From Sneathiella sp. (GTDB taxonomy: Bacteria > Pseudomonadota > Alphaproteobacteria > Sneathiellales > Sneathiellaceae): a stretch of DNA of 49,481 nucleotides. Where the stretch lies: the NCBI GenBank assembly GCA_021741195.1, contig JAIOYL010000005.1:1-49481 (forward strand), read 5' to 3'. The position numbers were made by a program, and so were the translations under genes. Every line of letters starts with the position of its first letter. Positions within the stretch are counted from its first letter, which is position 1. Below, piece by piece: positions 42,791 to 49,481 of the stretch. Below the pieces are notes generated by a model. The model saw only the letters and a list, made by a program, of their open reading frames with translations, was not told the origin of the DNA and did no database searches.

Positions 42791-43903
42791 ATGCGAATAA
42801 AAACCTATTCAGCCCCCTCTATGGAAAAGGCGATCAGTAAATTGCGCCTTGAAATGGGACCTGAAGCAATCATTCTGTCCACACAGAATATCAAAAACGG
42901 GGGCGTACAAATAACTGCTGCAGTTGAGCAAGCCGATATACCGGCTCCTCCAAACAGCAACGGCTGGGCCGTGGATTGGGATAACGACTGGAAGGTTGAA
43001 GCGAAAAACTCGCTAAACGCAGAGCTCAAGGCAACCGCAACCAAGCCGGATACAAAAAAAGAGAAATCTGCGGGAAGTCAATCGCAGCAACCGGCAATAC
43101 GTGTGTCAGCAAAAATGGAGCTGCTTGTTCAGTCCATGGCCTATCACGGTATCCCGACCCCGCTCGCGGAAAGACTTTGCCGGATGGCTCTTGCAGTCAA
43201 GACAGAGGATACGGTCATTGCACTGGCCGCGGCGCTCGACAGTCATTACAATTACTCCTCCCGTATTTCAGCGCGGAAAACACCGCTGATGCTGGTGGGG
43301 CCGCCGGGCGTCGGAAAAACTGCTACAATTGCAAAATTCGCTGCCACCGCGAAAATGGAGGGGCGGAAGGTCCATCTTATCACCACGGACACAAGCCGGG
43401 CCGGTGCCATCGATCAACTCAGATCCTATACCGATATCCTTGATTTTGACCTCCGGGTCGGAGAGACCAGCGACGAGCTTAAATCCATCCTCAAGAACGC
43501 GGATTTTTCGGATGGGTCTGACATCCTGATTGATACAGGAGGTATCAACGCCTATGACGAGGATGATGTCGCCCGGCTGACAAAATTGATTATTGCCGCG
43601 AAAGCGGAGCCGGTGGCCGTACTGGCAGCCGGCACGGACGCCTCCGAAATGAGCGACACAGCCGAAACCTTCGCCGCCCTTGGCGCTCGACGGCTGATTG
43701 TGACCCGCCTCGACACGACCCGCCGCTATGGCGGCGTTTTCACTGCAGCCCATACGGCGAACTTAAGCTTTTCCTATGCCAGCGTTTCACCGTCCGTCGC
43801 CACCGGGCTCCATGTCATTAACCCGGTCAATCTGGCCCGATTGCTGCTCAGAGATCCGACACAAACCGAGGTCGGCAAAGAATTTGATAAGGTACTCCCA
43901 TGA
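42791..43903 (+). CDS. flhF: Flagellar biosynthesis GTPase FlhF
   Basis: 370 residues, an SRP-type GTPase that places the polar flagellum. The N terminus 'MRIKTYSAPSMEKAISKLRLEMGPEAIILSTQN' is the FlhF B domain. The G domain has P-loop 'VGPPGVGKTATIAKFAA' (~171-187), 'HLITTDTSRAGAIDQL', and 'IVTRLDTTRRYGG'. The G3 segment reads 'IDTGGINAY' where DTAG is usual. FlhG overlaps it by four bases (ATGA), so their synthesis is coupled. ATG 42791. Confidence 0.95.
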   Translation: MRIKTYSAPSMEKAISKLRLEMGPEAIILSTQNIKNGGVQITAAVEQADIPAPPNSNGWAVDWDNDWKVEAKNSLNAELKATATKPDTKKEKSAGSQSQQPAIRVSAKMELLVQSMAYHGIPTPLAERLCRMALAVKTEDTVIALAAALDSHYNYSSRISARKTPLMLVGPPGVGKTATIAKFAATAKMEGRKVHLITTDTSRAGAIDQLRSYTDILDFDLRVGETSDELKSILKNADFSDGSDILIDTGGINAYDEDDVARLTKLIIAAKAEPVAVLAAGTDASEMSDTAETFAALGARRLIVTRLDTTRRYGGVFTAAHTANLSFSYASVSPSVATGLHVINPVNLARLLLRDPTQTEVGKEFDKVLP

Positions 43904-44709
43904 ACCAGACTGAAACGCCGCTCCGCAATCGCCCCTCGTCGCATCCGGCCACGCCGGTGAACGGAAATAATGTGATCACGATTGCCTCCGGCAAGGGAGG
44001 GGTTGGAAAAACAGTCCTCGCCGTGAGCCTCAGCCAGTCACTCGCCAAGGCAGGCAAGAAAGTCTTGCTGTTTGACGGCGATGTCGGCCTCGCCAATGTC
44101 GACATTCAGCTCGGGATCATGCCTGAGAAAGATCTGGCAACAGTGGTCACGGGCGAGATGCCGCTCAAGGACGTTATTTTCAGCTGTGCCGAAGGAGGAT
44201 TCGACCTGATCGCTGGCCGCTCTGGTTCCGGCTCGCTTGGGACGATGTCCATCAGCCAGCTAAAAAAAATCCGTGATGATCTCTCCGGCCTCAGTGATTC
44301 CTATGACTTTATCATTCTTGATCTCGGTGCAGGCATCGATGAAGCGGTCAGAACGCTATCGAGCGGAAACGGGCCGAAACTTGTCGTCACGACCGGTGAT
44401 CCGACCTCCCTCACCGATGCCTACGCCTATATCAAGGTAACGGCGCAGCACGCGCCGGACGCGGACCTGCGAGTTCTCGTCAATATGGCCAAAACAGAGG
44501 CAGAAGGGCGGAAGATTCACGACAAACTGCTAAATGCTTGCCGCAATTTCCTGAAAATCGAGCCCCCGCTTGCCGGCATTATCGAGCAGGATGAAAAAGT
44601 CGCCAGCGCCATTCGCGCGCAATCGGGCCTGCTGACTCGGTATCCGACCAGCCGGGCCGCCGATAATGTGGACAGTCTCGCCAGATACATCATTAAGGGA
44701 GCCGCATAA
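43900..44709 (+). CDS. flhG: MinD/ParA-family ATPase FlhG (FleN)
   Basis: 269 residues. FlhG limits flagellar number by opposing FlhF. The deviant Walker A 'IASGKGGVGKTVLAVSLSQSLAKAGKKVLLFDGDVGLANVDIQLG' with signature Lys, and 'DFIILDLGAGIDEAVRTL' are MinD-type. A short N-terminal region before the P-loop is present; it lacks an obvious long DQAxxL activation helix seen in some FlhG proteins. It overlaps flhF by 4 bases. Confidence 0.95.
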   Translation: MNQTETPLRNRPSSHPATPVNGNNVITIASGKGGVGKTVLAVSLSQSLAKAGKKVLLFDGDVGLANVDIQLGIMPEKDLATVVTGEMPLKDVIFSCAEGGFDLIAGRSGSGSLGTMSISQLKKIRDDLSGLSDSYDFIILDLGAGIDEAVRTLSSGNGPKLVVTTGDPTSLTDAYAYIKVTAQHAPDADLRVLVNMAKTEAEGRKIHDKLLNACRNFLKIEPPLAGIIEQDEKVASAIRAQSGLLTRYPTSRAADNVDSLARYIIKGAA

Positions 44710-44726
44710 TTATGCGGTAGGCCAGT

Positions 44727-46490
44727 ATGAGCGGCATTCGATCCCCCTCAGGTATCCCTCCCGGATTAACGGGAACCGCGAAGTCTCCATCAACCGGTCA
44801 TGGGGCTGTGGCGCCGGCAACTCCGGCGACGCCAACAGGCAGCCAAGGTGGATTGCCTGCCAACAGCCCGCAACCGCGTGTGGCAAGCGTGCCGGAAAAT
44901 ACCCTGATAGATGCCGTTGTCACTGCAAAATCAGGGAGCGACAACATCATCCTCCATACCGAATATGGCAATTTCAGACTGACAACGCCTACTCCCCTCA
45001 CGGTCGGTAGCCATATTGTCTTTGAAATTACCGAATTGTCGGAGGTTATTCTCGCACGACTGATTACCATGAATGGTAAAGATTTTGCGCCCCCGCTCGC
45101 CGTCAAATTACTGCCGACGGTCGACAGGGTTACACTCGGCGTTGAAGGATATGTGAAGGCAGGTCAGTTGCATCCGCTTGAGCTAAAAGGTGGTCTTCAG
45201 AATCTTGCGGCAACCCAGGTTCCCTCAGCCGAACCGGCAAAAGACGCACGTGTTCCTGCGCCGCCATCGGCAAAAATCAAAACTCAATCAAATACGCATC
45301 CACAACAAAGCGCAGGCGCCTTCACGGCTATCCAAGGCGATCTTGTCCGGTCAAATTCGCAAAGCCTGGCCGCTTATCAGCGGTTTATCGCGCCGGAACT
45401 TTCGCCAAAATCGGTAGCGGCAGCACCAAGACCAGACACCGCCGATTCCCCGGTTTCCAGATACAACATTGTTAAGGCGGAAATCATCCAGCCCAAAACC
45501 GGCGTTATCGTTGAAACGGTAAAAAATAGAAGGCCGGCACAGACCGGCGATATCATTAAACTTGTCATTCGCCCGCAGGTAAGTTCCGCAGGTCCGCGGG
45601 TGCAGAGCGAAGTTTTCGAAGGCACAGTCATTGCCCTCACCAATCCTACGTCCGGCGGCAAGGCTCAACGTGTCACGTTGCAGACGCCCCTCGGAACTAT
45701 TTCCTATAGCGCCTCAACTCCGCCGACTCCCGGAACTACCGTACAATTCGCGATTGCCAAAGAGATTACGGCCTTTCCGCTTCCGTCAGCGGATATTCAG
45801 CAGCCCGGCGCGCGCGCGCCGCTAATCAGCGCTATGGCGGACTGGCAGAATCTGCGTCAGGCACTTAACGTTGTCGCTGCGCAGGACCCGATTCTTGCCC
45901 AGGCGATTGCCATCCATGTCATTCCGCAGGCGAATTCACAACTTTCAGGCAGCCTGCTGTTTTTTATGGCGGCGCTGCACCTCGGGTCGATCGAAAAATG
46001 GCTGGGACAGGAATTCAGCCATGCGATGAAGGAAGCAGGACGGACACCGCTTCTGCAAGCGTTGGAAGATGATTTTGCGACATTCTCACGACTTCAAGCG
46101 GATAATGGGGGCCAGGATTGGAAAAGCCTCAATTTCCCGTTTTTCGATGGAAATAACCTCCGGCAGATCAGGATGTTTCACCGCCAGCATAAAAATCCCG
46201 ATGATCCGGAAAATCACGATGAAACGACCCGCTTTGTGATCGAGTTGAATTTATCCGTCTCCGGCCAGGTGCAGCTCGACGGGTTGTTCAAGCATAATTT
46301 ATTTGACCTGGCGATCCGGAGCCACGAAGAGATGCCGCCGGACATGAAGCAGCATATCCTTTCCCTTTTCAGTGAACATATTGAAATTTCGGGCCTGAAA
46401 GGCCAGCTTATTTTCAAGACGATCTCGCCCTTTCCCGTTGATCCGCTGAAGGAATGGGAAACCGCGCAGAGAATGACAACAAGCTCCTAA
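44727..46490 (+). CDS. FliK-like flagellar protein of unknown role
   Basis: 587 residues. A Pro/Ser/Ala-rich N terminus and low-complexity linkers separate short beta-rich units: 'LIDAVVTAKSGSDNIILHTEYGNFRLTTPTPLTVGSHIVFEI' (~60-105), then a helical region (~375-480), and a C-terminal domain 'TRFVIELNLSVSGQVQLDGLFKHNLFDLAIRSHEEMPPDMKQHILSLFSEHIEISGLKGQLIFKTI' (~495-570) resembling the Flg_hook domain of FliK. A true FliK is already encoded at 30295, so this is a second, uncharacterised relative at the end of the flhAFG operon. ATG 44727 lies 17 bases after flhG. Function unknown. Confidence 0.85.
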   Translation: MSGIRSPSGIPPGLTGTAKSPSTGHGAVAPATPATPTGSQGGLPANSPQPRVASVPENTLIDAVVTAKSGSDNIILHTEYGNFRLTTPTPLTVGSHIVFEITELSEVILARLITMNGKDFAPPLAVKLLPTVDRVTLGVEGYVKAGQLHPLELKGGLQNLAATQVPSAEPAKDARVPAPPSAKIKTQSNTHPQQSAGAFTAIQGDLVRSNSQSLAAYQRFIAPELSPKSVAAAPRPDTADSPVSRYNIVKAEIIQPKTGVIVETVKNRRPAQTGDIIKLVIRPQVSSAGPRVQSEVFEGTVIALTNPTSGGKAQRVTLQTPLGTISYSASTPPTPGTTVQFAIAKEITAFPLPSADIQQPGARAPLISAMADWQNLRQALNVVAAQDPILAQAIAIHVIPQANSQLSGSLLFFMAALHLGSIEKWLGQEFSHAMKEAGRTPLLQALEDDFATFSRLQADNGGQDWKSLNFPFFDGNNLRQIRMFHRQHKNPDDPENHDETTRFVIELNLSVSGQVQLDGLFKHNLFDLAIRSHEEMPPDMKQHILSLFSEHIEISGLKGQLIFKTISPFPVDPLKEWETAQRMTTSS

Positions 46491-46840
46491 ATTCTAAGAT
46501 TTTTCCGTGTTGCCTTGGTGAGCTTGGCCTTAATGATCGAATAGGCTTCCAGAATATACGCTTCGATATCCGCATCCGGCATGGCGGTTTCGGAAATCAG
46601 CTGAACCCATTTAGCCCGTGCGAGGTAAGGAGCCGGTATGATGCCCTTCTGCTCCGTCAGAATCGCATAGGTTAGATCACTGCATTTGAAACTAATTTTC
46701 TGCGCTTCACCCGACCCCCAACTTGAGCAAATGGCGAATATTTTACCGCCGATTTTCCAAACGGAAGCGTTCCCCCATTGCACGACATTATTCACAGCCG
46801 GGAGCGAACTGCAAAAACGATCAAACTCGGTTCTTGTCAT
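46487..46840 (-). CDS. YjbR/MmcQ-family DNA-binding-like protein
   Basis: 117 residues of the MmcQ/YjbR family: 'RTEFDRFCSSLPAVNNVVQWGNASVWKIGGKIFAICSSWG', 'ISFKCSDLTYAILTEQKGIIPAPYLARAKWVQL'. ATG 46838-46840 has GGGGAG upstream; a longer start at 46876 lacks one. The stop overlaps the end of the convergent FliK-like gene by four bases. The structure resembles a MutS-like or DNA-binding fold, but function is unknown for the family. Confidence 0.88.
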   Translation of the reverse strand: MTRTEFDRFCSSLPAVNNVVQWGNASVWKIGGKIFAICSSWGSGEAQKISFKCSDLTYAILTEQKGIIPAPYLARAKWVQLISETAMPDADIEAYILEAYSIIKAKLTKATRKNLRI

Positions 46841-46954
46841 GGCCGTTTCTCCCCTCTCATGCGCGCGGACCCGCATTCGGAACTTCCACCTTGATAGAAA
46901 GCGGATGCTGCGCCATATTTCCCGGCGAAATCGGATTTATCTGGAAAGCGGATC

Positions 46955-47860
46955 ATGTACATCGTCGCAGCGCTCTATAAGTTTGTTGATCTTCCCGACT
47001 ATGAAGATTTGCAGGAAAAATTTCTAACTCTTTGTAAGTCAAATAATATTCAGGGCACCCTCTTGCTTGCACAAGAAGGGATCAATGGCACTGTGTCCGG
47101 AACACGGGCGGCGATTGACGCACTGCTTGATTTTTTGAAGTCGGATCCGCGATTCGATGACGTACAACATAAAGAAGCCTTCAATGAAACCCAGCCTTTT
47201 TACCGGATGAAGGTCCGGCTCAAAAAAGAGATCGTCACCCTCGGCGCCCCAGGTCTTGATCCGCGCGAAACCGTTGGCACTTACGTAAAGCCTAAGGACT
47301 GGGACGGCCTGATCAGTGATCCGGAGATACTTCTGGTTGATACCCGGAATGACTATGAAGTTGAAGTTGGCACTTTCAGGGGGGCAATCAATCCCGAAAC
47401 CAAGACATTCCGCGAATTCAAGGATTTCGTCGAAGAAAAACTCGATGTGACCCGCCACAAGAAAGTGGCGATGTTCTGCACGGGCGGTATCCGCTGCGAA
47501 AAATCCACGTCCTATCTTCTCTCGAAGGGGTTTGAAAATGTCTACCATTTGCAGGGCGGCATCCTGCAGTATCTTGAAGATATCCCGAAAGAGAAAAGCA
47601 GCTGGGAAGGAGAATGCTTTGTCTTTGACCAGCGTGTCACAGTAAATCATGACCTTGAAAAAGGTTCCTATGATCAATGTTACGCCTGCCGCTATCCAAT
47701 TACCGATGCCGATAAGACCTCCCCGCTTTATCTTGAGGGCATCTCCTGTCCGCGCTGCCATGGCAGCCTTACGGAGAATCAGAAAAAACGCTTTACCGAG
47801 CGCCAGAAACAGATTGACTTCGCGAAGACGCGCAACGAAATCCATATCGGCAGCAAATAG
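46955..47860 (+). CDS. trhO: tRNA uridine(34) hydroxylase TrhO (rhodanese-like)
   Basis: 301 residues of the YceA/TrhO family, which makes 5-hydroxyuridine at position 34 of tRNA. The N-terminal part has '[16 protein letters not shown]', the central rhodanese domain has the active-site loop '[16 protein letters not shown]' and '[19 protein letters not shown]'. The C-terminal region carries a cysteine cluster 'CYACRYP...CPRCHGSL'. ATG 46955. It is a lone gene between flagellar blocks, divergent from yjbR. Confidence 0.95.
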   Translation: MYIVAALYKFVDLPDYEDLQEKFLTLCKSNNIQGTLLLAQEGINGTVSGTRAAIDALLDFLKSDPRFDDVQHKEAFNETQPFYRMKVRLKKEIVTLGAPGLDPRETVGTYVKPKDWDGLISDPEILLVDTRNDYEVEVGTFRGAINPETKTFREFKDFVEEKLDVTRHKKVAMFCTGGIRCEKSTSYLLSKGFENVYHLQGGILQYLEDIPKEKSSWEGECFVFDQRVTVNHDLEKGSYDQCYACRYPITDADKTSPLYLEGISCPRCHGSLTENQKKRFTERQKQIDFAKTRNEIHIGSK

Positions 47861-47906
47861 CGCATTTCTCGTCACAGCGGCGACTAGGGTCGGGAGCCCT
47901 AAATTA

Positions 47907-48332
47907 TTAATACGATTGCCGCCCTTTCCGTCGGTGCATATCGATTGCCAGATCATCGATCTCCACCTGTTCAGCGCGCTGGCGTTCATACTTGAGGCGC
48001 GTGCCCCGGGCATCGACCGCAATCTCGTATTTTTTGAGTTCCTGGTAACATTCCGCCACTGCATCGTTCAGCGTGGCAATTTTTTCTTCCACCTCTTTGA
48101 GGCTCGCCTGCAGATTGTCCCGCTGCAGCTTTGATGCCTTCGCATAATTTGCGTAAGCAAAGCTGACCTCCGATTGATCCCCCGCAATTTCCTGCTCATG
48201 TTGTTGCGCGACTTCAAGGTCCGCCAGTTGCCGGATGAAGTCATCCCGCAGGTCTTCAAAACCGGAAAGTTCCCGGCGTTTTTCATTGAGTTTCCATTTT
48301 TGAACCCGGATGAGGTTGCTCAATCCCTTCAT
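47907..48332 (-). CDS. fliJ: Flagellar export protein FliJ
   Basis: 141 residues, almost wholly helical coiled coil: 'LSNLIRVQKWKLNEKRRELSGFEDLRDDFIRQLADLEVAQQHEQE' and 'LQASLKEVEEKIATLNDAVAECYQELKKYEIAVDARGTRLKYERQRAEQVEIDDLAIDMH'. FliJ fits into the FliI hexamer and couples it to FlhA. ATG 48330-48332 follows the fliI stop by 37 bases. The assignment rests on length, coiled-coil form and context beside fliI. Confidence 0.86.
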   Translation of the reverse strand: MKGLSNLIRVQKWKLNEKRRELSGFEDLRDDFIRQLADLEVAQQHEQEIAGDQSEVSFAYANYAKASKLQRDNLQASLKEVEEKIATLNDAVAECYQELKKYEIAVDARGTRLKYERQRAEQVEIDDLAIDMHRRKGRQSY

Positions 48333-48369
48333 ATCGTCGTTGCTTTCAGCATATCAGGCCCTATCGAGA

Positions 48370-49481
48370 TCACGCCGTCTCCAGTTCGGGCTGAGTATCG
48401 AGAATTTTTGCGAGTTCCGCATAGCAGTCTGCCAGACTGGTCTTGTCCTGTTTACTTTGGGTCATGAACTGCTCAAGCAGCGGAAAATAATAAATAGCCT
48501 CATCGACCAGCGGATCCGCTCCCTTGCGATAGGCTCCAAGGCGGATCATCTCCGCCATATCATCATAAATTGCCAGATACTGCTTCGCTTTGGAGATTAT
48601 CTGGTTTTCGGCGTCCGTATTGCACCCGGGCATCGTCCGGGAAATGGACTTGAGCACATTCACAGCTGGATACCGTCCCCGTTCGGCAATTTGACGCTCC
48701 ATCACGATATGCCCATCGAGAATGCCGCGCACGGCATCGGCAATGGGCTCGTTATGATCATCACCTTCGACCAGAACTGTGAACAATCCCGTTATGCTTC
48801 CCTTGCCTGCTCCAGGCCCCGCGCGTTCCAGCAGTTTTGGCAATTCGCTGAAAACAGTTGGCGTATAGCCCTTGCTCGCCGGTGGCTCCCCGCCTGACAA
48901 GCCAATATCCCGCTGGGCCATGGCGAAGCGCGTGACACTGTCCATCAGGCAGAGAACATCCTTGTCCTGATCCCGGAAATATTCGGCAAGAGCCAAAGTC
49001 AAATAGGCCGCCTGACGCCGCATAAGAGCGGACTCGTCCGACGTCGCCACAACGACAATACTCCGCTTCAATCCTTCCTCGCCGAGGTCATCCTTGATAA
49101 ACTCCTGTACTTCCCTTCCACGCTCACCGATCAATCCGATGACGTTGACATCCGCAGCCGTATTGCGGGCAAGCATAGAGAAGAGAACCGACTTTCCAAC
49201 GCCGGATCCTGAAAATATGCCCATCCGCTGACCCCGGCAGCAGGTCACAAAGGAATTCAGCACTCGAACACCGAGGTCTATTTTTTCGCCGATACGCTGA
49301 CGAGCATGAGCGGGAGGCGGCGCATTTCGGTAGGGAACGCTCGTTGGTCCGGCCATCAATGGCGGACCGCCGTCGATCGGCTCACCCATGGCATTGACCA
49401 CACGGCCAAGCCAGCTTGCATTCGGGAACACGACGGGGTCGCGTTCGGCGATTTTCGCCTTGCAACCGATGCCAATACCCT
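48370..49481 (-). CDS. fliI: Flagellum-specific ATPase FliI (5' end outside window)
   Basis: The frame is open to the right edge (49481); about 370 C-terminal residues are visible. Walker A '[17 protein letters not shown]', '[16 protein letters not shown]', Walker B '[27 protein letters not shown]' and '[18 protein letters not shown]' are those of the F1-beta-like export ATPase. It unloads chaperones and feeds substrates to the FlhA gate. It precedes fliJ; FliH is at 37368 on the other strand. Confidence 0.96.
   Translation of the reverse strand, partial: GIGIGCKAKIAERDPVVFPNASWLGRVVNAMGEPIDGGPPLMAGPTSVPYRNAPPPAHARQRIGEKIDLGVRVLNSFVTCCRGQRMGIFSGSGVGKSVLFSMLARNTAADVNVIGLIGERGREVQEFIKDDLGEEGLKRSIVVVATSDESALMRRQAAYLTLALAEYFRDQDKDVLCLMDSVTRFAMAQRDIGLSGGEPPASKGYTPTVFSELPKLLERAGPGAGKGSITGLFTVLVEGDDHNEPIADAVRGILDGHIVMERQIAERGRYPAVNVLKSISRTMPGCNTDAENQIISKAKQYLAIYDDMAEMIRLGAYRKGADPLVDEAIYYFPLLEQFMTQSKQDKTSLADCYAELAKILDTQPELETA

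Noticed and set aside
47039-48064. A 341-codon open frame on the minus strand opposite trhO and fliJ
   Set aside because: It crosses trhO in full and part of fliJ in another frame; no family pattern is visible.
1-49481. Mobile elements, prophage genes, CRISPR arrays or rRNA genes
   Set aside because: No transposase, integrase, phage structural gene, regular repeat-spacer array or rRNA sequence was seen. The single tRNA has no integrase or direct-repeat signature beside it.

Overview
The window is chromosomal DNA from a motile alphaproteobacterium. Four features point there: a SciP (DUF1153) gene between flagellar genes, a FlbD-type sigma54 activator, CtrA- and FlbD-like sites in front of fliF, and MnmA/CBS/Bfr proteins of alphaproteobacterial type. 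The aromatic (box) genes and the flagellar gene order would suit a free-living, probably marine, Rhodospirillales- or Sneathiella-like organism; that taxonomic guess is inference. I see no phage, transposon, CRISPR or rRNA sequences. Gene density is high.

Bases 1-7006 hold housekeeping and lipid genes: the C-terminal end of a patatin-like phospholipase, a CBS-domain protein, RsmI, a LysR regulator divergent from an acyl-CoA dehydrogenase, a hotdog thioesterase and a MaoC-type dehydratase. A bacterioferritin/bacterioferritin-associated ferredoxin pair follows, with an inverted iron-box-like motif between the two genes, and then an NMO-type flavoprotein. Bases 7007-11747 hold an AT-rich spacer, a single-domain PilZ protein, a tandem glycine riboswitch in front of L-serine dehydratase, the speD-speE polyamine pair and a glutathione transferase.

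Bases 11780-19314 form a box (aerobic benzoyl-CoA) cluster. boxR-boxC-boxB run leftward. Divergently, a flavodoxin, benzoate-CoA ligase and an MFS transporter run rightward. No boxA reductase or boxD dehydrogenase is present, so the flavodoxin is a candidate electron carrier. Bases 19402-23375 encode a VOC protein, two small secreted proteins, an ABM-type monooxygenase and a 686-residue secreted protein I cannot assign. Bases 23497-26589 hold a DUF35/thiolase-like pair, a CAU-anticodon tRNA and mnmA.

Bases 26651-49481 are a large flagellar region. flgL and flgK run leftward from one sigma54 promoter. fliK-flgD-flgE run rightward from a second, with a FlbD-like site between the two. Then come sciP and the long rightward run fliF-fliG-fliH-fliN-motA-flbD-flhA-flhF-flhG plus a second FliK-like protein. 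yjbR and trhO interrupt, and fliI-fliJ close the window on the minus strand. The layout implies a Caulobacter-like hierarchy: CtrA and SciP acting early, and FlbD/sigma54 driving the hook, hook-cap and hook-filament junction genes.
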